A DNA stretch of 64,000 nucleotides from Commensalibacter papalotli (ex Servin-Garciduenas et al. 2014) (GTDB taxonomy: Bacteria > Pseudomonadota > Alphaproteobacteria > Acetobacterales > Acetobacteraceae), in contig NZ_ATSX01000002.1 in the NCBI RefSeq assembly GCF_000527695.1, positions 186,001-250,000 of the forward strand. Reading direction: 5' to 3'. Below, piece by piece: positions 1 to 9,245 of this stretch (position 1 is its first letter; every line of letters starts with the position of its first letter). A program made the position numbers and the translations under genes. The notes under the pieces were generated by a model, which ran no database searches, had not been told where the DNA came from, and saw only the letters and a program-made list of their open reading frames with translations.

Positions 1-768
1 TTCATTTTGGTGGGTAGACGCTGCCAACCAAAATGATTTATTATGAAAATGCACTTTGAGTTGTTCAAGCTCTGTTCGATCAAAAGCTAACTCTGGAGCA
101 ATTTGTTTAATGTCCCCTAAAAAATCTGCTTCTACACCTAATTTTTCAAAATTTAATTGATCTTGCCGCGAGCGTGCAGCAATCCACTTAAATTTTGAAA
201 GTAATGCATAAGCCGTCTTGCCAAAACGATACCATAGTTTGAAAGAACGATCTGACAAACGTGCATTTAATAAGACCACAGGTATATGATGTTTATACAA
301 AGCATCAATAAAATTAGGCCATAACTCGCTTTCCACAATCACACTCAAAGATGGTCGCCAATAAATAACAAAACGTTCTGTCCAATAAGGAACATCCAAA
401 GGAACAAATTGATGTTGAATATAGGCTCCAAGCTCTGGATGTTCTTCGCAATATTTTTGGACAATACGATAAGAGGTTAATGTGCCTGTAGTAATCAAAA
501 AATTCTGATGATGATCAATATGATAAATTGCTGTGATAATCGGAAATAAAGAAATAATTTCCCCTACGCTGGCCGCATGAAAATGGATTATATTTTCAGG
601 CTTGCGCGGCAAAGAAGCAATCCCCATACGCTCTGACAAGCGCTCTTTAATTTCTTTTCCTTTTTTACAACGGTGGCGTAAATATAAAGGTAGTAACGGA
701 GATAATAAGGTTGTAGTTATTTTCCAAAAAAATAAAAGAAGAGATCGTTTTTTAAAATATAATGACAT
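1..768 (-). CDS. waaA: 3-deoxy-D-manno-octulosonic acid (Kdo) transferase, 3' part outside window
   Basis: Transfers Kdo from CMP-Kdo to lipid A precursor at the inner membrane during LPS core assembly. The reading frame is open from the ATG at 768 to the window edge (256 codons). It starts with a short basic/hydrophobic N-terminus, then shows FHAASVGE, TTGTLTSYRIV and the family signature VESELWPN, and near the edge AASTHQNE, which matches the ASTHxGE motif of KdtA/WaaA. The C-terminal nucleotide-binding half lies outside the window. The start overlaps the stop of the acyltransferase gene in a TAATG arrangement, so the two are translationally coupled. The N-terminal Rossmann-like half is complete and shows no disruption. 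Confidence 0.93.
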   Translation of the reverse strand, partial: MSLYFKKRSLLLFFWKITTTLLSPLLPLYLRHRCKKGKEIKERLSERMGIASLPRKPENIIHFHAASVGEIISLFPIITAIYHIDHHQNFLITTGTLTSYRIVQKYCEEHPELGAYIQHQFVPLDVPYWTERFVIYWRPSLSVIVESELWPNFIDALYKHHIPVVLLNARLSDRSFKLWYRFGKTAYALLSKFKWIAARSRQDQLNFEKLGVEADFLGDIKQIAPELAFDRTELEQLKVHFHNKSFWLAASTHQNE

Positions 769-1448
769 TATTCTTGCGCTTTACGAGTAACATCATCGAT
801 CATAGACACTATTTTTTTTCCAAAATCATCATAATTATCTTTAGTTACAGCAATAGGTTCCCCACAAACTATTTTACCCTTACCAAAAGGCAACGGAATA
901 ACCAGTTTATCCCATGTATTTAATCGAATAGAATGACAGTATGCACCCATAGGAACAATTTTTCTTTTTGATAGTAAAGCCAGTTTTAAAACACCTTCAT
1001 GGCATTGATGCCTAGGGCCTCTTGGACCATCGGGAGTGATAGCTATAACATGGCCTGCTCTAGTATGTTTTAATAACTCTCTAAACGCAGCTGCACCCCC
1101 TTTATCTTGACCGCGCTTATTAGATGATCCTTGCACTGTTTGAATACGCCAAGGATTAATCAGTTGTGATATTAAACGCCCTTCACGATTACGACTGATT
1201 AAGACATAAAATTGTAAATCGGGATTTTGGGATAATCCCCACCACCATAAACGAGAACCCAATGTTAAATATTCATGCCATAATACCACCAAAGCAGGCT
1301 CACCTTGTTGACAAGTTAATAAAGGATAAGCCTCTGATGCTATATCAAATTGCCATCGTGTCGTTTTCAAAGCAAATTTTAAATAAGCACGTAAAATACT
1401 AACTAAACTATTTTGAATAAAATTCTGTTTAAAAAAAAAGGCGATCAT
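768..1448 (-). CDS. DUF374 lysophospholipid-acyltransferase-like protein
   Basis: A 226-residue protein of the DUF374 family, related to LpxL/PlsC acyltransferases and usually encoded beside waaA. The N-terminal segment is mildly hydrophobic. It carries WHEYL in place of the usual catalytic HxxxxD region and the strongly diagnostic ITPDGPRGPRH motif around residues 138-148. It probably acts on an LPS or phospholipid acyl chain at the inner membrane, but the substrate is not established for the family. It is encoded just before waaA with a 1-nt overlap. No strong Shine-Dalgarno sequence precedes the ATG. The family assignment is firm; the function is inferred from context. Confidence 0.85.
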   Translation of the reverse strand: MIAFFFKQNFIQNSLVSILRAYLKFALKTTRWQFDIASEAYPLLTCQQGEPALVVLWHEYLTLGSRLWWWGLSQNPDLQFYVLISRNREGRLISQLINPWRIQTVQGSSNKRGQDKGGAAAFRELLKHTRAGHVIAITPDGPRGPRHQCHEGVLKLALLSKRKIVPMGAYCHSIRLNTWDKLVIPLPFGKGKIVCGEPIAVTKDNYDDFGKKIVSMIDDVTRKAQE

Positions 1449-1579
1449 AAATTTGCATCGTTATAATAAAAATTAAATTAACTATAAATAATTATTATAA
1501 TTAATAAAAGAATGAATTTATATTCTGAAGATTTCAAAAGATATATAGTCATTTAATATTGTTTCATAAACAGCTTTAT

Positions 1580-2353
1580 TCAGCTAATATAAAGAGGTTT
1601 AATTGTATCGGATAAAGCAGTATTATCGCTTTCATCTTTTAAACGAACGCCACTTATTTGCTTGATAAAACTTTGCTCTAATAACCATGCAAGTTTAAAT
1701 GCAGCAAGATCATGTTTCAACCCCTCTGGGCGAACATTTGAAATGCAATTACGGTCTGCGTCATTGCGTGTATTGTCTGGCTGCCACGTCATATAAATAC
1801 CAAGACTGTCCGCCGAGGATAATCCAGGGCGTTCACCAATAAGCATAGCAATTGATTTTGCATGTAAGATACTACCTATTTGATCGCCAAGAGCCACTCT
1901 AGCCTGATGGGCAAGAATAATTGGCCCTAACTGGATATTTAATTTCTCTAAATAAGGTAGTAATGCACGAATAACGCCCACAGCCTGACGGTCAACGGCA
2001 TAGGAAGATAAACCATCTCCGATGATAATGATTAAATCAAATGGTTTTTGATACGCCTCTTGTAGATTTTTAATACTTTCTTGGTTTAATTTTCGTCCTA
2101 AATCGGGACGTCGTAAATATTCCTCTTGATCTTTTACACAACTATGAACCGTAAGTGTGGATAAACCCATTGCATGTAATTCGCCTTGGATCTTATCGCT
2201 ATTAAAAGGCTGATGAACAGCATCTCTTGCCTGTGCATGAGAGAGAGAAAAATTTAAAATTTCCTTGGTTGGTAAACTGACCCCATGACGTCCCAATGCA
2301 ATTCGAGCTTTGGTAAATTGTTTTAAAAATAACCAATTATCAGGAAGTGTCAT
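1580..2353 (-). CDS. eutC: Ethanolamine ammonia-lyase small subunit
   Basis: Small subunit of adenosylcobalamin-dependent ethanolamine ammonia-lyase, which splits ethanolamine into acetaldehyde and ammonia. At 257 residues it has the normal family length. It shows the EutC core: an early FTKARIALGRHG, LIIIIGDGLSSYAVDRQA, IILAHQARVALGD, and GERPGLSSADSLGIYMTW with the RNCISNVRPEGL segment near the C-terminus. It starts 2 bp after the eutB stop behind a good AGGAGA ribosome-binding site, so it is co-translated with the large subunit. No shell protein or reactivase gene (eutA) lies next to it in the window. Confidence 0.96.
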   Translation of the reverse strand: MTLPDNWLFLKQFTKARIALGRHGVSLPTKEILNFSLSHAQARDAVHQPFNSDKIQGELHAMGLSTLTVHSCVKDQEEYLRRPDLGRKLNQESIKNLQEAYQKPFDLIIIIGDGLSSYAVDRQAVGVIRALLPYLEKLNIQLGPIILAHQARVALGDQIGSILHAKSIAMLIGERPGLSSADSLGIYMTWQPDNTRNDADRNCISNVRPEGLKHDLAAFKLAWLLEQSFIKQISGVRLKDESDNTALSDTIKPLYIS

Positions 2354-2355
2354 GT

Positions 2356-3741
2356 TTATTCTCCTGTAGGTAAAGCTGCTAGTAAAGGGTGATTAGAGTT
2401 AGTCGCTTGTAATTGCCCCATTTTATCGGTGATATGCATTTTTTCTAACCATTTGCCGAATTCAGGCGCATGTTTAAGGTTTAGTAAACGACGAAGATAT
2501 AAGGCATCATGAAAAGAGGTACTTTGATAATTTAACATAATATCGTCGGCGCCAGGAACACTGATAATGAAGGGGATACTGGCAGCCCCTAATAAAGTGA
2601 GCAATGTATCCATATCATCTTGATCTGTTTGAGCATGATTTGTATAGCAAATATCACATCCCAAAGGTAAACCTAACAATTTTCCACAGAAATGATCCTC
2701 TAAACCTGCTCTGATAATCTGTTTACCATCATATAAATATTCCGGACCAATAAATCCAACAACTGTATTCACTAATAAAGGGTGATAATGTCTTGCTACA
2801 GCATAAGCTCTGACTTCACATGTTTGTTGGTCAACCCCATGATGTGCATCAGCGGATAAACAGCTTCCTTGTCCTGTTTCGAAATACATTACATTGTTTC
2901 CAACTGTGCCTCTATTTAAAGAAAGAGCAGCTTCGTAAGATTCTTGCAAGATATTAAGATTAATTCCAAAGCTGGTATTGGCTTTTTCTGTTCCTGCAAT
3001 TGATTGGAAAACGAGATCGACAGGAATATTTTTTTCTATAAGTTGTATTGTATTTGTAACATGAGTTAGTACGCATGTTTGTGTAGGAATTTCAAAGCGT
3101 TGAATGACCTCATCCAACATTTGATTAATTTTTCCTAATATCGGTAAGCTATCACTTGCAGGATTAATTCCAATGACAGCATCACCACTGCCATAAAGTA
3201 ATCCATCTAACATGCCAGCAGCAATTTCTTGTAAATTATCAGTCGGACTATTGGGTTGTAATCGAGTGCTCAGATGTCCTGGCAACCCTATAGTATTACG
3301 AAATTTTGTTACCACATGGCATTTTTTTGCTGCAATAATAAGATCTTGATTGCGCATTAATTTACTGACCGCTGCTGCCATTTCAGGTGTAATCGCAAGA
3401 CTTGCAGAAGTAATCATTTCTGGTGTGGTTGTATCATCTAAGATCCAATCACGAAAATCACCAACCGTTAAATGACTTATAGGCTGAAATTTATCTTTGT
3501 CATGACTATCCACGATAAGACGTGTGACTTCATCTTGTTCATAAGGGATTAACTGATCCTCTAGAAAAGTTTTTAACGGAATATCAGCCAGCGCCATTTT
3601 TGCAGCAGCACGCTCTTCATCGCAACTTGCAGCAACACCAGCCAACACATCACCTGATCGTAGGGGAGAGGCTTTTGCCATGACTGTTTTTAAATCTTCA
3701 AAAACCCAAGTTTGATTGGCTAAAATTGTTTTATACATCAT
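2356..3741 (-). CDS. eutB: Ethanolamine ammonia-lyase large subunit
   Basis: Catalytic TIM-barrel subunit of ethanolamine ammonia-lyase. It binds ethanolamine and works with adenosylcobalamin carried at the EutB/EutC interface. The 461-residue length is typical. Recognisable blocks are SGDVLAGVAASCDEERAAAK near residues 28-48, the RNTIGLPGHLSTRLQPN region, DGLLYGSGDAVIGINPA, YFETGQGSCLSADAHHG and SVPGADDIMLNYQSTSFHD. Two adjacent ATG codons are present; an AGGT-type site favours either. It follows the permease gene in the opposite end order (permease downstream, at 3779), all on the minus strand... the transcript order is permease, eutB, eutC. Acetaldehyde produced here would have to be handled by dehydrogenases encoded elsewhere. 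Confidence 0.97.
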   Translation of the reverse strand: MMYKTILANQTWVFEDLKTVMAKASPLRSGDVLAGVAASCDEERAAAKMALADIPLKTFLEDQLIPYEQDEVTRLIVDSHDKDKFQPISHLTVGDFRDWILDDTTTPEMITSASLAITPEMAAAVSKLMRNQDLIIAAKKCHVVTKFRNTIGLPGHLSTRLQPNSPTDNLQEIAAGMLDGLLYGSGDAVIGINPASDSLPILGKINQMLDEVIQRFEIPTQTCVLTHVTNTIQLIEKNIPVDLVFQSIAGTEKANTSFGINLNILQESYEAALSLNRGTVGNNVMYFETGQGSCLSADAHHGVDQQTCEVRAYAVARHYHPLLVNTVVGFIGPEYLYDGKQIIRAGLEDHFCGKLLGLPLGCDICYTNHAQTDQDDMDTLLTLLGAASIPFIISVPGADDIMLNYQSTSFHDALYLRRLLNLKHAPEFGKWLEKMHITDKMGQLQATNSNHPLLAALPTGE

Positions 3742-3778
3742 CTTTACCTGCTGAATGTTGCTAAGTATGTGTTGGATT

Positions 3779-5137
3779 TTATTGATTTAGTTTATTTCTG
3801 GATGATTGAGTAGCTAAAAAATAAAGATATCCTATGCCCATAAATCCAATAAAACATCCTGCCAGCTCAAGATTATAGAGCGCCATTGTAATCAAGCATA
3901 ACATAGACATTACCATCGCAAAGAGTGGTGCAAAAGGGTATAAGAGTGCTTTAAAAGGTCGATGGAGGTTTGGTTCACTGCGGCGTAATTTAAATAAAGA
4001 TGCCATTGAAATAATATACATCAACAAAGCACCAAATGCAGCTACGGTCATAATACTTGCTGTTAAGGGTTGATTGGCAATGATAATAAGCGAGTCTGAG
4101 AAAATTGCGCCAATACCAACAAATCCTCCTGCAAGAATAGCAAGATAAGGCGTATGGGTGTATTTATTTACTTTTGCTAAACATGAAGGTAAATAACCCT
4201 CTCTTGCCAAAGAAAAGATTTGTCGAGAATAACCCATAATAATCCCGTGCAAAGAGGCAATCAATCCAAAAAGCCCCAACCAAACCAACATAGTTAACCA
4301 TATACTTTTCCCACCAACAACAGCTTTCATTGCTTGTGGCAGGGGATCATTAATATTAGCCAATAAACGCCAGTCGCCTTTTGCACCGCCTGCAAACAAC
4401 ATAATGAATAAAGCAAGTACAGTGACTGTAATAATGCCAGCGCCTAGTGCTTTTGGAATTGTGCGTTGTGGGTCTTTGGCTTCTTCTGCTGCCATAGATG
4501 CCCCCTCAATGGCAAGGAAAAACCAAATTGCAAAAGGGGTTGCAGCCAGCATTCCTTCAATCGTAGAGAAATGAAATTGATTTTGTCCACCCCATCCGTT
4601 ATTGGCAAAATGTTCCCACGAAAAAGTGGGTGCAACGATTACCATAAAAAGAATCAGCGCGAAAATAGCGAGTAATGTCACAACTAATTCAAAGGTTGCT
4701 GCAATATGCACACCAATAATATTCAACCCCATAAAGAGCAAAAATGCCGTACAAGCAATTAATTTTGTATTAATAAAAGGAAATTGAACATTGATATAAG
4801 CCCCAATTGCCATAGCAATCGCAGGGGGCGCAAAGACAAATTCAATTAATGTGGCAAATCCCGCAAAAAAACCAATTGTGGGTCCAAAAGCCCTTAAAGC
4901 ATAAGCAAAAGGACCACCAGCATGTGGAATAGCTGTACTAAGTTCTGTTAAGCTGAAAATAAAGCAGCAATACATTAATGCAATTAAAAGGACAACTATT
5001 AAAAAACCTAATGTCCCAGCAGAGGCCCAACCATAGCTCCATCCAAAAAAAGACCCTGAAATTACTAATCCAACAGCAATTCCCCACAGATGAAAACCAC
5101 TTAATGTTTGTTTAAGAGACGAATTTGAGGACAACAT
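3779..5137 (-). CDS. eat: Ethanolamine permease, APC superfamily
   Basis: Inner-membrane amino acid/polyamine/organocation transporter with about 12 hydrophobic segments, placed first in the eut transcript and therefore most likely the ethanolamine importer. Family features are GSFFGWSYGWASAGTLG near the N-terminus, the AIPHAGGPFAYALRAFGPTIGFFAGF block and AIEGASMAAEEAKDPQRTIPKAL, typical of the Eat/EutP-permease group. I chose the ATG at 5137 because AAAGGA lies 6 nt upstream; a longer frame opens at 5161. It ends 37 bp before eutB. Substrate assignment relies on context plus family resemblance. Confidence 0.88.
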   Translation of the reverse strand: MLSSNSSLKQTLSGFHLWGIAVGLVISGSFFGWSYGWASAGTLGFLIVVLLIALMYCCFIFSLTELSTAIPHAGGPFAYALRAFGPTIGFFAGFATLIEFVFAPPAIAMAIGAYINVQFPFINTKLIACTAFLLFMGLNIIGVHIAATFELVVTLLAIFALILFMVIVAPTFSWEHFANNGWGGQNQFHFSTIEGMLAATPFAIWFFLAIEGASMAAEEAKDPQRTIPKALGAGIITVTVLALFIMLFAGGAKGDWRLLANINDPLPQAMKAVVGGKSIWLTMLVWLGLFGLIASLHGIIMGYSRQIFSLAREGYLPSCLAKVNKYTHTPYLAILAGGFVGIGAIFSDSLIIIANQPLTASIMTVAAFGALLMYIISMASLFKLRRSEPNLHRPFKALLYPFAPLFAMVMSMLCLITMALYNLELAGCFIGFMGIGYLYFLATQSSRNKLNQ

Positions 5138-5294
5138 TAGCAATCCTTTATATAGTTTCAAAATCTTCTTAAAATGCTAATTAAATTATAAAAATAATGC
5201 AATTTAAAAAATATTTTAAATGATTTTTTATTAATAAAGGAAAGAAATTTCTAAAAAGCTTCTTAGATGTGTATCTCAGAAAGATCACTCTCAT

Positions 5295-5330
5295 ATAAAA
5301 AAAGCGATATAGCTTTTACTATATCGCTTG
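5295..5330 (-). terminator. Intrinsic terminator of the sulfite reductase operon
   Basis: A perfect 10-bp inverted repeat (AAGCGATATA at 5302-5311 and its complement at 5320-5329) is followed on the minus strand by a run of seven T. It lies directly after the DUF934 stop codon at 5340, so it ends the leftward sulfite reductase transcript. Confidence 0.92.
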
Positions 5331-5339
5331 TAATCGTAA

Positions 5340-5828
5340 TTAAACTTTCCAACGTAATCCAGAAAGTCGTTTCTCTTTTAAAACAGAGGGCTGATACGCC
5401 TCTTTAAAATCATGCATTGCCTTTTGCCAGCTTTGCACATTTGCTGTTTCAGGCAAAGCAACTGTGGTAAATCCTGTACGGATTAAAAACTGATACTGAT
5501 CAGAAATTATTTTACCTGTTGCTCTGATCTCTCCCATAAATTTTAATTGCTCACGGATTTTTCTGGCTTGAGAAAAAGCTCTGCCATCCTTGAAAGCAGG
5601 AAAGTTCAAAACGATAACTTCCAATCGATCAATATAGGGTTTTAACGTATCCACATCCTGATCACAGGGGAAAATAACCCCTAATGGTTGGCTGATAGTG
5701 TTGACGTCAATTTCAGTTAAATATGCGAAAGGCACAATAATTGATCCTTGAGGCAAAGGAGAAGGAATATCCCCCTCTAGCATCTTCCAAGAATCAGGCA
5801 TAATTTCTCCATTTCTAAGCAGTGGCAT
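5340..5828 (-). CDS. DUF934 protein of the sulfite reductase operon
   Basis: A 162-residue DUF934 protein, a family found almost only beside assimilatory sulfite/nitrite reductase genes (often called CysX-like or an electron-transfer accessory, not proven). Visible features are VIVLNFPAFKDGRAFSQARKIRE and LKFMGEIRATGKIISDQYQFLIRTGFTTV, which are the family core. The open frame extends to 5906, but the ATG at 5828 has AGGAGA 6 nt upstream and gives the expected N-terminus MPLLRNGEIMPDSW. It overlaps the reductase gene by 14 bp. PAPS/APS reductase (cysH), often the next gene, is not present here. Confidence 0.88.
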   Translation of the reverse strand: MPLLRNGEIMPDSWKMLEGDIPSPLPQGSIIVPFAYLTEIDVNTISQPLGVIFPCDQDVDTLKPYIDRLEVIVLNFPAFKDGRAFSQARKIREQLKFMGEIRATGKIISDQYQFLIRTGFTTVALPETANVQSWQKAMHDFKEAYQPSVLKEKRLSGLRWKV

Positions 5829-7518
5829 AAACAATCTCCTTAAATGGTGCTGTGCCCAGACGGCGATACGTATCAATAAAATGCTCATTAGATTGACGTT
5901 GCTCAAGGTAAAAATAAATCAGCTTTTCGACAGCTTTTACAGCTTCTTCTGCTTTTACCGCAGCCCCAAGAATAGAGCCAATCGCAGCCCCTTCTTTATA
6001 AGAAGATCCACCAAGTTTAATTTGATAAAATTCTTCACCTTTTTTATCAACGCCCAAAACACCAATATTCATAATATGATGATGCGCACAAGAGTTAATA
6101 CATCCATCAACCCCAATATTCACAGGACCAATTTTTTCTTGCAGTTCTATATCTTCAAACAAAGCTGCAATTTGCTTAGCCACAGGAATAGAGCGTGCAT
6201 TCGCAAGCGCACAATAATCCATGCCTGGACAACACACAATATCGGTAATCAACCCTAAATTCGCTGTCGCAAGTTGCTGTTTTTTCAACCCTTGCCATAG
6301 CTCATAAAGCTTGTCTTTTTGCACATGTCCCAATACTACGTTTTGTAAATGGGTTACGCGAACTTCACCAAAAGCATATTGATCTGCTAAGTCAGCCAAA
6401 GCATGCATTTGTTCAGTTGATGCATCCCCAGGGGTTTTTCCCACTTCTTTCAAAGAAATTACCGCAGCAATATAATCATTATGAAAATGAGGATGTGTAT
6501 TATTTTTTACCCAACGATCAAATTCTTTATCTTGAGCACGATGCGCTTCTAAAACTTCAGAAGCTTGTGGATGGTTTTCCAGATTAGGACGACCAAAACG
6601 CTCTTGGATTTGAACAACTAAATCATCGGATAAGCGATATTGATCCAAATCCATCGTAGCAAATTCTTTTTCAACTTGCTCTCGATAAGCATCAATCCCT
6701 AGGTTTTCAACCAGGATTTTAATCCGAGATTTATAAAGGTTATTACGAGAACCATGAAGGTTATATACTCGAATAATCGCCTCTATATAAGCAATTAAAT
6801 GTTCAGGAGGCAAATCATCACGAATGATTTTCCCTTTATAAGGAATACGACCCAAACCACCCCCGACCCAAACCTCGAAAACAGGTTTTTGATCATCATT
6901 TAACCGTGTTAAAATACCGATATCATAAAAACATGCTGCAACACGATCGTTCGACGAGCCACTAATTGCTATTTTAAACTTGCGCGGTAAGAAGGTAAAT
7001 TCTGGGTGCAACGTTGACCATTGACGCATAATTTCTGCGTAAACTCGAGGATCAATGATTTCATCCTCTGCCAAACCTGCGAACTCATCACTGGTAATAT
7101 TACGAATACAGTTCCCACTGGTTTGCAACGCATGCATTTCGACAGAGGCCAGATGCGTTAAAATATCTGGCATTTCTTCGAGTTTAACCCAGTGAAATTG
7201 TATATTTTGTCGGGTTGTAAAATGTCCATAACCACGATCATAATATTGAGAAATGTAAGCCAGCCCTCGTAACATTGTCGAAGATAAAATTCCATAAGGG
7301 ATCGCAACACGTAACATATAAGAATGAAGCTGCAAATAAACACCATTCATTAACCGTAATGGTTTAAATTCATCTTCTGATAACTCGCCACTTAACCTGC
7401 GTTCAATTTGCGAACGAAACTGGTTAATACGTTCTTTTAAAAAATCATGGTCAACTTGATCGTAATTATACCGACCAACCGCCAAAGACGGATTAGAAGA
7501 AATAGGATTATTATTCAT
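5815..7518 (-). CDS. cysI: Sulfite/nitrite reductase hemoprotein subunit
   Basis: Siroheme and 4Fe-4S reductase that reduces sulfite to sulfide in cysteine synthesis. The protein is 567 residues from the ATG at 7518. It shows the N-terminal RLMNGVYLQLHSYMLRVAIPYG, the RQNIQFHWVKLEEM block, and the siroheme/cluster cysteines in CCPGMDYCALANARS and DGCINSCAHHHIMNIGVLG. The open frame reaches 7575, but MNNNPISSNP fits the family start; no strong ribosome-binding site is seen, and the 8-bp overlap with DUF2849 suggests coupled translation. Nitrite rather than sulfite as substrate cannot be excluded by sequence, but DUF2849 and DUF934 neighbours point to sulfur. Confidence 0.92.
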   Translation of the reverse strand: MNNNPISSNPSLAVGRYNYDQVDHDFLKERINQFRSQIERRLSGELSEDEFKPLRLMNGVYLQLHSYMLRVAIPYGILSSTMLRGLAYISQYYDRGYGHFTTRQNIQFHWVKLEEMPDILTHLASVEMHALQTSGNCIRNITSDEFAGLAEDEIIDPRVYAEIMRQWSTLHPEFTFLPRKFKIAISGSSNDRVAACFYDIGILTRLNDDQKPVFEVWVGGGLGRIPYKGKIIRDDLPPEHLIAYIEAIIRVYNLHGSRNNLYKSRIKILVENLGIDAYREQVEKEFATMDLDQYRLSDDLVVQIQERFGRPNLENHPQASEVLEAHRAQDKEFDRWVKNNTHPHFHNDYIAAVISLKEVGKTPGDASTEQMHALADLADQYAFGEVRVTHLQNVVLGHVQKDKLYELWQGLKKQQLATANLGLITDIVCCPGMDYCALANARSIPVAKQIAALFEDIELQEKIGPVNIGVDGCINSCAHHHIMNIGVLGVDKKGEEFYQIKLGGSSYKEGAAIGSILGAAVKAEEAVKAVEKLIYFYLEQRQSNEHFIDTYRRLGTAPFKEIVYATA

Positions 7519-7846
7519 TTGGTATTGTTTCTTGTATTGAACGAGGATTAAATTCTGGATGAGTGCTGGGCCCAAAGGCTCTAACTTGTTCTCGTGTTGT
7601 AAGTGGAATATTATTGGAATTTAACTCTACAGAATAAGGATCAATAATATATTGTGCTGCCACATCTTTCTTGGCTTGTTCTTGTGCGAACTCAAGGTCA
7701 GATTGTGAAGAAATTACTTGTGCTTCTTCAAGTTTAACGCTCCAATACCCTTGATCAGTCAACCACACAACACGCCCATCAGCAAAACGATTTGCTGTGA
7801 TTACCGACTTTAATTCTTCTTTTGCATTTTTATTTATAGTAACCAC
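7511..7846 (-). CDS. DUF2849 protein, sulfur-assimilation operon
   Basis: A 111-residue soluble protein of the DUF2849 family, which in alphaproteobacteria precedes the sulfite reductase gene. It reads TVVWLTDQG-like text (GRVVWLTDQGYWSVKLEEAQVISS) followed by VAAQYIIDPYSVEL and REQVRAFGPSTHPEF, the family hallmarks. No catalytic motif is visible and the function is unknown; a role in sulfite reduction is inferred from its constant neighbourhood. It is the first gene of the three-gene operon and overlaps cysI by 8 bp. Confidence 0.86.
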   Translation of the reverse strand: MVTINKNAKEELKSVITANRFADGRVVWLTDQGYWSVKLEEAQVISSQSDLEFAQEQAKKDVAAQYIIDPYSVELNSNNIPLTTREQVRAFGPSTHPEFNPRSIQETIPNE

Positions 7847-7945
7847 AATTTGATGTCCTTATCAGTAGATAGTAATAATCGTTTCTTATACTATATACTC
7901 TTATTCTTATAATATACAAATAATTTTACGAGTATTTTTATACTA

Positions 7946-7984
7946 CAAAAAAATATAGTGAAAGATTATTAAAATCCTTCACTA
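7946..7984 (-). terminator. Probable terminator of the universal stress gene
   Basis: TAGTGAA at 7956-7962 pairs with TTCACTA at 7978-7984, extended inward by a further four pairs after one mismatch. On the minus strand it runs into TATTTTTTTG. It sits 35 bp past the stop of the universal stress gene. A 15-bp direct repeat overlaps its flanks (see findings). Confidence 0.7.
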
Positions 7985-8018
7985 CAAAAAAATATTAATC
8001 TGTATGCTGTTCTATAAT

Positions 8019-8894
8019 TTAGCGATTCATTAATACGGCCAAATTTGCATTTTCTAACATATAGCTTGTAACCCCACCCAAAATCATTTGTTTCCAACGT
8101 GGATGAGAATAAGCACCCATACAAAGCATATCAGCACCAAATTCATGACATTTTGAAATCATACTTTCACCAGTGCTTCTTTCCCCTTTAATCACACAAA
8201 GCTCGACATTAACGTCATAAAATTTAAGATAATCAGCAACATCTTGAATATCCAGACCACGCTTTGGATAATCATCACTATATAAAATAGCAACTTTTTC
8301 CGCAGAATTCATCCATCTTAAGGCTGTATGTAACGCTGCTGCTGCTTCGACACTGCCATTCCATGCAATACAGATACGCTTACCAACACTTGCTGGTCTT
8401 TCTTTTGGCGCAATAAGAATAGGACGACCACTTTCAAATAAAAGCGCATGTAACATTTCAGAAGAAGAAATATGCTCATTTGAACTTGGATGCGCAACAA
8501 CTGTAATATCAGATAACCGAGACCAATAAGTCGCGACTTCGGTTTCTCTGCCTGCTAATGCTCTAAAACTAGCTGTCTTCCCTTTTTCTGCAACTTGGCT
8601 TGCTTCTGCATCAACCACTTTGATATTATTTTGATCCACGAAATCATCAAACATTTTACGCGCAAATCTTAAACGTTTTGTACCTTCATGTTCTGCTATC
8701 GCCATCACTTCTTCAATCATGGTTCCAGATAGTCCCTCACCCGTCAAAGGAATAATATCTTTTTTATCTGGACGAATATGCATTACTGCCAAATGCGCGT
8801 CATATCCTTCACATAGTAAATTTGCCGTAGCCAAAGTCGCATCAGTTAAAGGCGTTCCTTGAATAGGAACAAGAACTTTTTTAACTTTAATCAT
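8019..8894 (-). CDS. Universal stress protein, tandem UspA domains
   Basis: A 291-residue cytoplasmic protein with two UspA folds. The first (about 1-145) begins VKKVLVPIQGTPLTDATLATA; the second (about 160-290) begins RICIAWNGSVEAAAALHTAL and ends in GADMLCMGAYSHPRWKQMILGGVTSYML, a G-2x-G-9x-G type nucleotide-binding signature. This architecture is common for alphaproteobacterial stress proteins that bind ATP; the physiological trigger is unknown. An AAGGAA ribosome-binding site precedes the ATG. It is monocistronic and faces fabI across 351 bp. Confidence 0.92.
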   Translation of the reverse strand: MIKVKKVLVPIQGTPLTDATLATANLLCEGYDAHLAVMHIRPDKKDIIPLTGEGLSGTMIEEVMAIAEHEGTKRLRFARKMFDDFVDQNNIKVVDAEASQVAEKGKTASFRALAGRETEVATYWSRLSDITVVAHPSSNEHISSSEMLHALLFESGRPILIAPKERPASVGKRICIAWNGSVEAAAALHTALRWMNSAEKVAILYSDDYPKRGLDIQDVADYLKFYDVNVELCVIKGERSTGESMISKCHEFGADMLCMGAYSHPRWKQMILGGVTSYMLENANLAVLMNR

Positions 8895-9245
8895 ATTAAA
8901 TATTCCTTAATAAAGAATTAGATGATGAAGGATAGATATTCAAAAAAGACAGGGTCTATTGCTCCGTTAGTAGCTCAAGCTCAATAAGATATACTTATTT
9001 TTATAAATTAAAATTATGACAGAAATCAAAAAATCTAGCAAAGAGTATTTATATTCACGGTTATTATACGCTTTAACGTTTTTGTGATTTGTCTAAAAAC
9101 AACAAAACTTTAGAAATAATCCACCTCTTTTCTTTCTATTATAAATCAGGTATTAAAAATATAATTGCGGTTTTTTCTCTTTATTAATTACAATAACTGC
9201 TAATACATAGAAATTTATAAATTGGCTTAAAGCTAGGAAATTGTC
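8895..9245. other. Gene-free divergent promoter region between usp and fabI
   Basis: 351 bp of AT-rich DNA separate the divergent usp and fabI starts, so both promoters must lie here. I see no RNA gene, convincing operator or plausible protein gene. A 23-codon frame from 9016 lacks a ribosome-binding site. TAGGAAA immediately upstream of 9246 is the fabI Shine-Dalgarno. Confidence 0.6.

Noticed and set aside
9016-9087. 23-codon small protein between usp and fabI
   Set aside because: No Shine-Dalgarno sequence, no hydrophobic or family character, and the length is within chance expectation.
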